Below, piece by piece: positions 25,352 through 34,922 of a stretch of DNA of 64,000 nucleotides. The stretch's first letter is position 1; each line of letters opens with the position of its first letter. This DNA is from Mercurialis annua (lineage: Eukaryota > Streptophyta > Magnoliopsida > Malpighiales > Euphorbiaceae). The position numbers and the translations under genes were made by a program. The stretch covers positions 8,385,001 through 8,449,000 of the forward strand of contig NC_065573.1 in assembly GCF_937616625.2 (NCBI RefSeq), read 5' to 3'. The notes beneath the pieces are model-generated. The model did not search any database. It was given only the letters and a program-made list of their open reading frames with translations, and was not told where the DNA came from.

Positions 25352-25400
25352 TGACATCACATAGGTGACATCATATAGGTGATGTCATCATATGACATCA
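25352..25400 (-). promoter_or_regulatory. Cluster of four TGACATCA motifs upstream of LTR A TATA box
   Basis: TGACATCA occurs at 25352-25359, 25366-25373 and 25393-25400, and inverted (TGATGTCA) at 25380-25387. On the minus strand this lies about 95-150 bp upstream of the putative TATA box, where U3 enhancers are expected. The octamer is one transition away from TGACGTCA, a bZIP-type site, so these could be bZIP sites or CpG-decayed remnants of them. Function is inference. Confidence 0.45.
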
Positions 25401-25537
25401 CATATAAGCTTATTTCCTTATCTCATTACTTCACCATGACATCATCATTCCATTAACTTATGATTAGTGCTTTAAGTATCATTAATTACACCAATTAATT
25501 ACTTAAGCCTTCTAATCATAAAACTTGGTTAGAATAT

Positions 25538-25647
25538 AATTAGGTTCCTGCTAATTTATAACTCTTATAAATTAGTCCCTAATTAACTTGGACATAGTAC
25601 AATTAGGTTCCTACTAATTTATAACTCTTACAAATTAGTCCCTAATT
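25538..25647. repeat. Tandem pair of 47-bp direct repeats in LTR A
   Basis: Two near-identical 47-bp segments, 25538-25584 and 25601-25647, with start-to-start spacing of 63 bp. Each begins aattaggttcct and ends agtccctaatt; they differ at two positions (ctgct/ctact, cttat/cttac). Such short duplications are common in the U3 of plant LTRs. Confidence 0.85.
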
Positions 25648-26247
25648 TGTGCTTATTTTTCATCTTAGATTAATTTCCGAGATATGCTAGTATCTATATG
25701 AAATCGATCTTTCGTAAACTCAATCGGTTGCACACTCTATTGTGTGTGACTAACTAGGTTCACATCTATATGGCAACGAGAGACATAAGAAACGCCTTTC
25801 TTATATTAAATAATTAAATCCCATTTAATTATTAATTCTCGTAGATCGAGAGTGACGTCTAGCAACATATCACGACCCGCAAAATAGAGATGAATGTTTC
25901 GATGCATTCTTTTTGAACCAATGTTCATAATTACCGTACACTCAAAATTCCCTTCATCTAAGATTCCAATCTCGACTAGTGTCACGGTTAAGTCAAACAC
26001 TGTATGTCTTGATTATATGACCTCATCTCCCAGTTCTAATTCTTGATAAATATGACTTCCACTAGAAACAACTTTCTATGTAAGTCATATTGTAATATCC
26101 CGTATTTTTTTAATTATTTTTTTTAATTTTTAATTCTAATTTTTGCATTCCGTGGAGGTTTAGATAATTTATTATTACTATTAAATATTTTTATTTAATT
26201 TTATTCGAGTCGTTCGTTGATTTGGTCGTGATTCGATTCGTGTGGTT

Positions 26248-26271
26248 TATATATATATATATATATATATT
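26248..26271. repeat. (TA)n microsatellite
   Basis: About twelve uninterrupted TA dinucleotides inside element B, about 160 bp from its left end. It could serve as or obscure a TATA element for this LTR, but no other promoter evidence is visible. Confidence 0.9.
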
Positions 26272-27848
26272 TCATGCAAAATCTCCATGCACTACCTTTC
26301 AATTTCCACGTGAAAGTGGCCCATTCCAAATTGTATATGGCCTTAATATTTAGGAAGCCCATCTTCTTCTTTCTTTATGAAGCATAAATATTTGTTTGAG
26401 TAGCAGTAAGATTGCGTCCTTTATTTTCTATCATTCATTATTTCAAAACCCTTTTCTTTCCTTCGTATTTAAACAAAACCCTAGCCGTCAAACACTCCAA
26501 ACCATTCTGAGATATCGCTTTCACCATTCCTTTCATCCGTTTCAATCCGGTAAGCCTCTCGTCTCTCTTCTCTTTATTCTTACGATATCGTAACACCGAT
26601 TTATAACGCACGTTCTTTACTATTCTAGCATCAATCTGAATTCCTTTCGACGTTTCATCATTACTCATCGACCTCTATAATCGTTACGCTTCGGAATCGG
26701 ATTTGGTACGTAATTCAATCCGCTATAGCCGCCGCCGTTTCATCGTTTTTGTTTGTTATTTTTGTTCTGCTTATAATTAAGTTCCTGCCGTTGATCTTTA
26801 TTCTTGTGACTTATGATCTTTGCGCTTTAATGGTTATTATCTATTGCTTGACTTGTTTATTAACTGAATCTTCAAGGTTCATATCAAAATTCCTTCATCG
26901 TTCTTCCTCGGGCTCTAAATTTCTTAAACTGCGAGTTCTATTAGATGATTCTGCAAATTGATTGGTTATGATTTTGGTGTTTTGTTGATTATATTTTCAT
27001 GTGTTAGTTGTTGATTAATAGAGATTTCTCTTATGGTTTGAGTCTTGTATCATTTTGATTCGTTGGTGAGTCTCTATGGGTTAGCTATGGCAGGAAAAAA
27101 TATAGTGTTCTTGGCAATTGTGTTTGGCGGGAAATTCCTTCTTTTTTTTTGCATTGTATATGGTTTTGTCCTGCTTGTGGTAGTGATGGTGGCTTAATGT
27201 CAAATCTGGTCACTGGTTGTTTTGGGTTAATCAATTAAATCATTATTTTATTTTTGTTTTTATAAATTGAATTCTTTGAGTTTATTTCTAACTATTCACA
27301 TCTTATCTGACGTTAATTAATTTCGATTTTTATTTACGGATTTAGTTTCTATTTATAATTTGGTAACTTGATAACATTATTATTTATAGTTTAAAATAAT
27401 TTGATAACATTATTAATTATAATTTAAATTACTTTGGTAACATTATTTTAAATCTAAAAATAATGTTAATCTTATTTATAATTTAAATTATTTTAAATCA
27501 TTTTGATTATTATAAATGAAAAGTGAATATTTTAACCAATAATTTATAATTACTCGGGTAATTATTAAATTTTGAAATTTATTAACTAGACGTGTCAATT
27601 TGATATTTTAGATTTTAAATGTTTTCTTAATTTATTTTAATTAAATAAATTGTTATTAACTATTGGTTACTTGAGTTTTAAGTTAATGAGTTCTGTTTTA
27701 AATAATGATTCATTATTTTATGAAATTGTTATTTTGGAAATTATAAACTATGGTTTATAATTTTAATAAAATATTTGGGTCGGATTAGACTTGGGTCGCC
27801 CGACATGTGACATAACTTGGTAGTTATCGATAACTCGGCTAACCCACT

Positions 27849-28036
27849 TAGAGCTGGCCATGGGCCGGGTCAGCCCGTGAACCGGCCCGGAACCGGCCCG
27901 GTCAAACCCGGCCCGGAACCGGTCAAACCCGGAACCGGACTAAACCCGGCCCGGAACCGTTAGTTAGACGGGTCCGGGCCAGTTCCAATTTTTTTGAACC
28001 GTGAACCGGCGGTTCCGACCCGGAACCGGCGGTTTA
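27849..28036. repeat. hAT left inverted end and subterminal repeats
   Basis: After the 12-bp terminal repeat come about 180 bp of clustered ggaaccgg, ggcccgg and gtcaaacccgg motifs, markedly GC-rich against AT-rich surroundings. Positions 27953-28031 form a segment that is repeated in the same orientation near the right end (32901-32980). Subterminal clusters like this are where hAT transposases bind in studied elements such as Ac; binding here is inferred. Confidence 0.85.
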
Positions 28037-28346
28037 AGGGTCGAACCCGTTATTAAAAAATATTTATATATAAATATATATTATTTTATATTTATATATC
28101 TATATATATTAGTTTTATTATATTGTATTTAGTAATATACTAATATTAAATTATACATTTATTAATATATTTTAGTAGATAATAATATGATATTAATAAT
28201 AAATTAAATAAATATATTAATATATTATATTTATTATATACTACTAAATGTTTAGTAACAGACTAACAGTGTAATGTGTAACACAGTAGGCATTGGCTCA
28301 TAGCAAATGGCCAGATGTCAAATGGTCTTTGTGATAGCAAAGATTG

Positions 28347-28409
28347 CAAACGGTCCAGTGACCGTTTGAAATATTTTGCAAATATTACAAACGGTCAGTG
28401 GACCGTTTG
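28347..28409. promoter_or_regulatory. Two palindromic AAACGGTC sites upstream of the transposase
   Basis: Two 22-bp imperfect palindromes with 9-bp arms CAAACGGTC and GACCGTTTG: 28347-28368 (spacer CAGT) and 28388-28409 (spacer AGTG), 41 bp start to start. They lie about 500 bp inside the left end and about 255-315 bp before the transposase ATG. They contain AAACGG, the hexamer known to be bound by maize Ac transposase. An autoregulatory or transposition site is a reasonable inference; no binding data exist for this element. Confidence 0.5.
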
Positions 28410-28554
28410 AAATCTTAAGTAATAATATTAATATTATAAATATTTATTAATAGTATATTTTAATTAACATATATATTATTTAATGTAATTAAAATTTAGA
28501 TATTTAAATCTTATAAAAGATTTTATAAAGATTATAAATAAGATTTAATAGCTC

Positions 28555-28561
28555 TATAAAA
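28555..28561 (+). promoter_or_regulatory. Putative TATA box of the hAT transposase
   Basis: TATAAAA in the context gctctataaaactcac, about 100 bp before the first ATG at 28663. Spacing fits a plant core promoter with a short leader. The surrounding DNA is very AT-rich, so chance occurrence is possible. Confidence 0.4.
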
Positions 28562-28842
28562 CTCACTACACTAATTTATATTTTTACTACAATTATTCTA
28601 ACTATTTTATCAATTCTCCAATTTCTTACATTCTTAAATATTTCGATTTAATTTTTAAAATTATGGCAAATTTAAGTGAAAACTATGAAAATTTTATTGG
28701 AGAGTTACAAGATGATTATCCAAATAATCAAGATGAAGCTTATTGTGAAAGAGTTATGGATGAACAATCGCAAAATGTTCCAATTCCACAAGAACAAGTG
28801 CAAAAAAGAGAAATCCAATCCAATATATTCTTGGTGCACTTT

Positions 28843-28856
28843 AAAAAAAAAAAAAA
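28843..28856 (+). other. A14 homopolymer, frameshift site in the transposase
   Basis: Fourteen adenines follow the codons for VHF. The frame before the run and the frame carrying the BED finger differ by one base; a run of 12 or 15 would join them. It may be a true mutation, a sequencing or assembly error in a homopolymer, or a place where transcriptional slippage could restore frame. Confidence 0.85.
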
Positions 28857-29739
28857 TCGGATGGTACTATGGAAGCTATATGTAACTATTGCGCTCAAAG
28901 TTACAAACATAAAGTTGGAGGTGGTTATGGCACACTACAACGACATTTGAAGAGTAAACATCCAACACAAATGGGTAATCAAAAGTCTCAAACGCAAATG
29001 TCAAGGTATGGAAATTCCTCTTCTTCAATTTTATTTAAATATTCCGATGAAAAAAATAAAATAGAATTAGCTAAAATGATTAGTATGGAGCATTTGTCTT
29101 TTAGCTTTGGTGAAAAAGTAGGTTTTATTAATTATTGTCAAAATGCTTTAAATCCTTCTGCAAAACGCATACCTAGAAATACATTAAAAAGAACAATTAT
29201 CAAACTATATCAAGAAGAAAAAAATGATTTAAAAAAATTCTTCTTAAATTTTGATGGGCAAGTCTCAATTTGTAGTGATATATGGAGTGATCATTGGCAA
29301 AAACATTCTTATATGGGAATAACTTGTCATTGGGTTGATGCAAATTGGCTTTTACAAAAAAGAATAATTGCATATAGAATTTTTGATGAACGTCACACCG
29401 CCAATAATATTTTTCGAATAATTCAAAATATTTTACAAGAATATAATTTAGTAAAAAAATTATTTTCGGTGTCATTTGATAATGCCGCGGCAAATACCGC
29501 TTCAATTAGTGATTTGCAAAATATTTGTCAACCGAATATTGGTGGTAAATTTTTGAGCTAATTACACAGAACACGATTAAATACTAAAATATTCTCACTA
29601 ATACAGATTCTCATATCTCGCTACAAAAATACAGAAATCTTATTCATCTTTTCTTCTTCACGCTTTTACTTAATTTTTTACGATTCAATTTATTGAAATA
29701 TACGATTAGAACGAAGGAAAGCGGGTGATGGGTATTTTA

Positions 29740-30020
29740 GTTTAAGGGATTTGAGATTACTGTCAATTTCATCAAAGATGTGTTGTTGTGCGGTTTCTCT
29801 AGTCAGTTTCATGTTTGTCCTTTTAATAATCGGGATTCTTGTCCTTCTCCGGCGGCGCCGGCGCTTCCTCCGCTGCTGTCGCAACCGCTCCTGTTGTTGC
29901 TTCGTGCGAAAGAACATATCCAGAGTTACGGAGATTTCGATGAAGACGGCATGAGTTAGTAGAGTCGTGAATCCTTCTGAGCTGCTCCGAATCGCTGAGA
30001 GTGATGAAGCGCCATGATCA
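29740..30020. other. GC-richer fragment inside the Mutator-like element, possibly captured
   Basis: Base composition rises sharply (for example cggcggcgccggcgcttcct near 29850) within an otherwise AT-rich element. Opposed short frames exist: plus 29751-29954, with a hydrophobic stretch then arginines, and minus 29690-29917, strongly basic. Neither matches a protein I recognise. Plant Mutator-like elements often carry pieces of host genes, so a captured exon or leader is plausible but unproven. I do not call a gene. Confidence 0.35.
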
Positions 30021-30595
30021 GAACTTTGTTTGTGAAGCCACTTCTATTTTATGTTGGTTTATCTGATTAAAGTTTTTATAATTTGTAAAATAAATTAAAA
30101 AATATTACAAAGCTTCATCAATTCAACATTATGTTAGTTTATCTGATTTTACTTTGCCTTTACTAGCTCATAAGTTTTCAAGTTTGCTCTGTATTTTCTC
30201 ATTTTAAATGTTTTATTAGTTTTGATTTGCTTAGTGTAGGTGGCTGTAGTGTTTTCAAAGATGCACATGTTATGTTTGATAAAACTACTCAATGATAATA
30301 GAAATTGTTTATGCACTTCTTGTAACTTCTTTTTGAGAGCAATTGAATAGAGATTTTGAAGATATGGACTACAAATAATTACAACATGAGAAGTTTTATT
30401 GTTAGCCTATAAAATGTTTTGCATAATAGTGTAATTTATGTTTTTGATACTTATGTTGGTATGTAATTTATGTTTTTGAATTACTATTTGAATAATAGAG
30501 TTTTCAATCATTTCATTTTTTATCTGAAATGATTTGAAACCAAAAATGTCATTAGCCTTTTTTGCTGATATGGAGACAAATTAAATAAATAAATA

Positions 30596-31165
30596 AGGTC
30601 TCATATTCATAACCGATAGTAAATCATTGGTAAACTGACTTATATTTTAGTAAACCAATAACAAACTGTTAGTGAACTAACTTATTTTTTAGTAACCTGA
30701 TAGTTTACCGTTAGTAAATTTGTTTTTTAAATAAACCGATAATAACTAATGGTAAACTTTGATTTTTTAGTAACCGATATTTTAATTTTGTAGTTGGTTT
30801 ACCAATGGTTTACTAATAGTAAACTAATAATTTTAAAATTGGTAATACTGTTAGTAAACTTTAAGTTAACTGTTGGTTATTTATAATTATTTTTTTGAAT
30901 GTTGCTATTGATTTTTTATGTAAACTTTTTTTTTACTTGTGTATCTGTAATGCTTTTGTTGTTGGTTAGCTAATGGTTTACTACTGGTACACCAATAATT
31001 TTAGTAGATTAAGTAATAATTTATTTTAATATTTTATAATTTAAAAATAAAAAATAGTAATTTGATTTTTAAGTAAACCGATAGTAGACCATTAGTAAAC
31101 TGTTAGTGAACTTACAGTAAACAGATGTTTAGTAAACCGTTAGTAAACCATTAGTAAACTGAATC
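30596..31165. repeat. Degenerate tandem repeats of agtaaaccgttagtaaacca type
   Basis: Imperfect short repeats built on gtaaac, taaaccgatagta and ttagtaaac recur irregularly with periods of roughly 20-25 bp, interrupted by AT-rich spacers (notably about 30860-31060). All lie inside the Mutator-like element and approach its right inverted end. They may be expanded subterminal sequence. Confidence 0.7.
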
Positions 31166-32844
31166 ATATTTTTGCAAATGAAAAAAGTATTTTTATAAAA
31201 AAATTTCGTCAATCTGTAAATTTTAAATAATTTTGGTCAAAAGGTATTTTTGAGAATAAGTATGTGTTTTGTAGGTATTTGTCTAAAAATCCCTAAATTT
31301 TTTCATATTAGATGTGCATGTCATGTTTTAAATTTATGTGTACAAGATGGTATTAAATCACTTGAAATATGCATTGCTCCAATTAAAAAAGCACTTTCAT
31401 ATCTATGGACACATCCACAAATAATGAAATCTTGGTTTAAATTTTGTAAAGAAAATAACAAAAGACCTAAAAAATTTCCAAGAGATGTTCCGACTCGTTG
31501 GAATTCAACTTATGAATTACTCAAAGAGTCATATGAATATAAACAATTATTATGCACTTTTATTTCTAATAATGTAGATCAAATTAATTTATTTCCACAA
31601 AATTGGAGTGTTTGTACAACACTTTTGGATATGTTAAAAGTTTTTAATGATGCAACTTATATTTTAAGTGGTGTATATTATCCAACAAGTCATTTATTAC
31701 TAATTGAATGTATTAATATTGCCGGTGCATTTAAAGAATATGAAAATGATGTTGTTTTAAAAGAATCTATTCAATTAATGAAAAAAAAATGGTTAAATTA
31801 TTTTAAAGAAATTCCATTAATTAATCTTGTTGCATGTATTCTAGATCCTAGATGTAAAGTAGATGGTTTATATGATTATTTAAATGCTTATTATGATTGT
31901 TTAGGATTTGATGTCACTTGCAATAATTTTAATAATATTATTGATATTGATAAACAAGTTAATGATGCAAAAAAAATTTTACTTAATATTTATGTTGAGT
32001 ATAATGCTATTTATGGAATTTCATCTAGTGTTTCAAGTTCTCCTAATATTGTTCAAGTTCGGGAGGAACCAGAAAAAATAAGTGCGGGTGATCTATTAAT
32101 TATGCAAAGGCATAAAAGACTTAAAGGGTCATCCAACTTTCCCGGTTTATCTCCCGAATTTGATTTTTATCTAACAACTACTTTTGAGTTTAGTGGTAGT
32201 AAACCAGGTAAAGATTTTCCGGTACTTGAATGGTGGAGTGGACATCAAAATACGTTTCCAATTTTATCAAAAATTGCAAAACACATTTTTTCAAGTCCGA
32301 CCTCAACAGTTGCGGTGGAACAAGCTTTTAGTGCCGGTGGACATATATTAGATGAGAAACGTTCAAGCATGGCTCCCGAATCATTAGAAGCTCAAACTTG
32401 TCTAGATGATTGGAACAAGGCATCAATAAGAAATCAAGAATATATTAAAGAGTTGGACGATGATTTATTCGATGTTACCACCGATGGAACTACAACTTCC
32501 GGTTTATTAAGTGATTAAAAAATTCATAAATAAAATGTAATAGAACTACGTAAGCTTTGATTCCTCTATATTACAAGAGGATACGTAGGCAACTTATTTT
32601 TTGATAAAATAAATTAAATATCAAAGAATAAGTTTCAAGCCCTTTTATTGTATTTTTTTAAATAAAATAAATAAAAAAATAAAGTTAATATAGCTACAAA
32701 TGAGGAGCATATTAAAATTTATTTTATTTGTTAACATAATAATTAAAAAAATTGATTTTTTTTATTTTTTTAATATATTGTCTATCCGTGTTATTTTATT
32801 TTTAAATTAATTTTTTTAATTTTTTTAATTAAATTTTAATTCTT

Positions 32845-33004
32845 TTGAACCGCCAACAACCCGGAACCGGAACCGGAACCGTCCGGTTCTGAACCGGCAT
32901 GGAACCGTCACTTAGACGGGTCCGGGCCGGTTCCATATTTTGTTGAACCGTGACCCGGCGGTTCCGAACCGGAACCGCAGGGTTGTGAACCGTGGCCACC
33001 TCTA
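32845..33004. repeat. hAT right subterminal repeats and inverted end
   Basis: Clustered ggaaccgg and ccggttc motifs precede the right terminal repeat (32993-33004). Positions 32901-32980 match 27953-28031 of the left end in direct orientation (shared core ttagacgggtccgggcc and ccggcggttccga). The open frame at 32829-33011 on the minus strand is just a translation of this repeat region and not a gene. Confidence 0.85.
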
Positions 33005-33504
33005 AACCCACTATTTGAAAATTTATTTATTTTATTATTAAAATAATATTTAAATAATATTTTTTTGAAACTCATTTAAAGTGGGAACTCAATAGATGTG
33101 ATTGTTAATAGTTTTATTATTATTTGAGTTTTATGATTACTCTGACTTGACTTTACATTGACTTGCTGTTGTTGTGCTAGTCCTATGTGGTGTCTAGTTT
33201 TCTTTAGAGTTAGGGTCTGATTTTAATTTTGATTTTAATATTTTATTTAGACCCGTCAACTGTTCGTACTTCAGAGGCGAACCAGAGTTAGATTGCTTGT
33301 CAGTTTCACGTGGAATAGCAAGCAGTGAGTTTATATCTCTATTTACCTCTTTATTAAGCAAATATTATATTTTGTATGTCTATATGTATAAACAGCTTTC
33401 GAACTGTTTTTCGGCATTGTGGATTTGATTTGGAACGTGCTACTCGATGGGCATCATCGGGACTGCGTGCGCACCGGTAATGATTATGGTATTGAGGTAG
33501 GTTT

Positions 33505-33605
33505 GAGATACGTCTCACCTTAGTGAGGGCACCGGTGGAAGATACGTCTCCTGGGCTCACTATTTATTAAGTGTTAGTCGGGGATCGGTTATTGAGATAC
33601 GTCTC
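33505..33605. repeat. Three copies of gagatacgtctc in element B
   Basis: The motif RAGATACGTCTC occurs at 33505-33516, 33539-33550 and 33594-33605; two copies are followed by acc. It has GAGA/TCTC arms around tacg. It lies about 620-720 bp from the right end of element B. Function unknown; it may be a regulatory repeat of this LTR family. Confidence 0.7.
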
Positions 33606-34922
33606 ACCGACACGACAATGGATTTAGAATTGTGGTTTAGGGTTTCATTGATAATCCATAATGAAAATGTTTTATTAAACGTTTTAAAGGTTTTTATCTT
33701 AATAAATGTAAATGGTTATATAAACTCTACTCAGTAAATCTGACCCCGTTGTTTTTCCAAATTTTCCAGGTTTATGATTTGAGCATTGGTCAATCTCCGT
33801 TTCTTCATTCTCGGAGGTTCTTTATTTTATTTTCAGAATAAAAGAGTCGAACTGTTTTAAACTCCTAGACCGCAGTAGTAGTATTAGATTATTTATGTCT
33901 TAGTCTTTTACTTATATTTTTAGACTGTTGTTTGTTGGTAATTACTTTATTGCTTTTGGCATGATTACAGTATTTATGGTATTTATATTATATTGCCATA
34001 CTGTTGGAGTTATAATTTGAGATAAGTATACTTTGAATATATGTTGCTTATTGTACTGCTAGACTAGGCTGAAGTCTCGGTTGCCCCCCGAGCATGTGGT
34101 TTTCTGCAGATACATTGTATTAAATGATATAAGTTGGTTATCCGCAAGGCTAGCTACGGGTTTTGGTACAACCATACCCATACCCTAGCGCCGGTCGCGA
34201 TTCATGAAAATGGGTCGTGACACATATACACCTGCGCAGGTTTTATCATCCATCAAGAACAATTTGAGATAGCATAGAATCTTGTCTCCGTTCATCCAGA
34301 GTGATGAATCCTTTCTAGGTTAAACCCCTATCTCCATATACAACTAACTCGAGCCAACACATCCCGCGGCCCTAGCTCATGAAAGATCTAGGGTTAAGGA
34401 GTATCAAACTCCAATCACCTATATACAAGATAGTGTCACCGCAAGTCAAAGGACATATGTACAATTATGAACTAGATAATATTAAATTGAATTTAATGAA
34501 TTACCATGTATAAGTCATCTAGCGTCACTTGTTCGACTCACTCAACACCTTGAGTGTCCACATGTTTATTCTGATCCCCATCAAGTAGTATGAGACTCAC
34601 TACTTCCTATAATTTAGTAACTCTTTACTAATCAGGAGAATAAACAGAGGTGACGATCTTTCTAGGATAATGCAATGCCCTTATTCGCAGGACCCCATCG
34701 ATCGCGAACGGTTATTTAGATCACTTGTATAAAAGAATCTGTCACTCATATTCTTAACACCTTAAGAATAGATTCTACCACAATGTGATAAGGACAATAC
34801 GTAATACATGAACACTTAGTTGATGAGACACTTAGTTCAAATAGAACATATATATCTTTGCCATTGGGATTAGTTCTACAAATATACACGATCAAATGGC
34901 CCTAGGGCATATACTACTAACA

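Larger units (their letters stand above)
29555..31293. mobile_element. Mutator-like element (1739 bp) inserted in the transposase
   Basis: Flanked by a perfect 9-bp duplication TAAATTTTT (29546-29554 and 31294-31302). Removing one copy plus the insert restores the conserved transposase reading GGKFFHIRC without a frame change, so both edges are exact. The terminal inverted repeats are degenerate: the outer 50 bp of each end align without gaps at about 31 positions, best in tattctca..aatac. No Mutator transposase is encoded, so it is non-autonomous. The interior has a GC-rich fragment (29740-30020) and a degenerate tandem array (30596-31165); 30020-30595 is AT-rich with nothing recognisable. 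Confidence 0.88.
28663..32518 (+). pseudogene. hAT transposase (BED-finger, RICESLEEPER/Ac type), disrupted
   Basis: Three pieces make one transposase of about 700 residues, normal for plant hAT. Piece 1 (28663 to about 28842) encodes the acidic N-terminus and a conserved VHF. A 14-A run (28843-28856) shifts the frame by one base. Piece 2 (28869-29553) has the BED zinc finger with C5, C8, H26 and H31 counted from its methionine, then the RNase-H-like core with putative catalytic D137 (SDIWSD) and D204 (FDNAAANT). The Mutator-like element interrupts the codons for GGKFFHIRCACH. Piece 3 (31294-32518) resumes with FHIRCACHVLNL, then DVPTRWNST, and the C-terminal hATC dimerisation region (EWW; VAVEQAFS with likely catalytic E357 of its open frame; RSSM; CLDDW), ending at TAA 32516-32518. 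Residues before FHIRC in piece 3 belong to the insertion. The gene moves the hAT in the nucleus when intact; here it cannot make full-length protein. Confidence 0.94.
27849..33004 (+). mobile_element. hAT-superfamily DNA transposon, nested in element B
   Basis: Terminal inverted repeats are TAGAGCTGGCCA (27849-27860) and TGGCCACCTCTA (32993-33004), 11 of 12 bases complementary. A perfect 8-bp duplication AACCCACT flanks the element (27841-27848 and 33005-33012), the hallmark of hAT. Both ends carry GC-rich subterminal repeats of GGAACCGG type. Inside is one plus-strand transposase gene (28663-32518), broken by a 1739-bp Mutator-like insertion. Without that insertion the element is about 3.4 kb. 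Regions 28050-28660 and 32519-32840 are AT-rich and non-coding. The element is no longer autonomous, though its ends look intact and could be mobilised in trans. Confidence 0.96.
26091..34222. mobile_element. Element B: solo-LTR-like insertion (about 3.0 kb) split by a hAT
   Basis: Starts TGTAATATCCCG and ends GGGTCGTGACA, again TG...CA, with imperfectly inverted tips. The perfect 5-bp duplication CATAT flanks it (26086-26090 and 34223-34227), and joining the flanks restores continuous LTR A. Without the hAT it is about 2.96 kb (26091-27848 and 33013-34222). The start motif does not recur near the right end, so there is one terminal repeat, not two; a solo LTR of a long-LTR family is the simplest reading. 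The left part has a (TA)n tract and a cytosine-rich leader-like stretch near 26455-26560, ending in a splice-donor-like ccggtaagcc. No gag or pol is visible; the open frames at 26396-26593, 26438-26668 and 26749-26961 are not convincing genes. Confidence 0.82.
24795..34922 (-). mobile_element. Solo LTR A (about 2.0 kb) split by nested element B
   Basis: Begins TGTTGGCG and ends CTACTAACA, so it has the TG...CA ends of an LTR with inverted TGTTRG tips. It is flanked by a perfect 5-bp duplication AAACG (24790-24794 and 34923-34927). Removing the nested element leaves 1991 bp (24795-26090 joined to 34228-34922). No primer-binding site, gag or pol is visible, so I infer a solo LTR left by recombination between two LTRs. 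Orientation is inferred from a minus-strand TATA box with upstream repeats. Copia or gypsy cannot be assigned without internal domains. The open frame at 25806-26000 (minus strand) lies within the LTR and resembles no protein I know. Confidence 0.88.

Noticed and set aside
25806..26000. 65-residue minus-strand open frame
   Set aside because: Lies wholly within LTR A, no recognisable domain, no start context; chance frame in LTR sequence.
26396..26961. Open frames on both strands in the left part of element B
   Set aside because: Short, overlapping on opposite strands, no recognisable domain. More likely LTR leader sequence and first intron-like AT-rich DNA.
29200..29505. 101-residue minus-strand open frame
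   Set aside because: Antisense shadow of the hAT transposase core, whose plus-strand motifs are clear.
29690..29954. Opposed open frames in the GC-rich patch as genes
   Set aside because: Arginine-rich or hydrophobic low-complexity translations on both strands of one GC-rich patch inside a transposon; no family recognised.
29555..31293. Interpretation of the transposase interruption as an intron
   Set aside because: The flanks are a perfect 9-bp direct duplication, the ends are degenerate inverted repeats, and the boundaries are gagcta...atccc rather than GT...AG.
32829..33011. 60-residue minus-strand open frame rich in VPVRNR-type repeats
   Set aside because: Translation of the hAT subterminal ggaaccgg repeats and inverted tip.
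33354..33560. 68-residue minus-strand open frame
   Set aside because: Inside the right part of element B, overlaps its gagatacgtctc repeats, no known domain.
24795..34922. A complete LTR retrotransposon with gag-pol
   Set aside because: No gag, protease, reverse transcriptase, integrase or RNase H motifs are visible in the non-hAT parts of A or B; the only enzyme is the hAT transposase.
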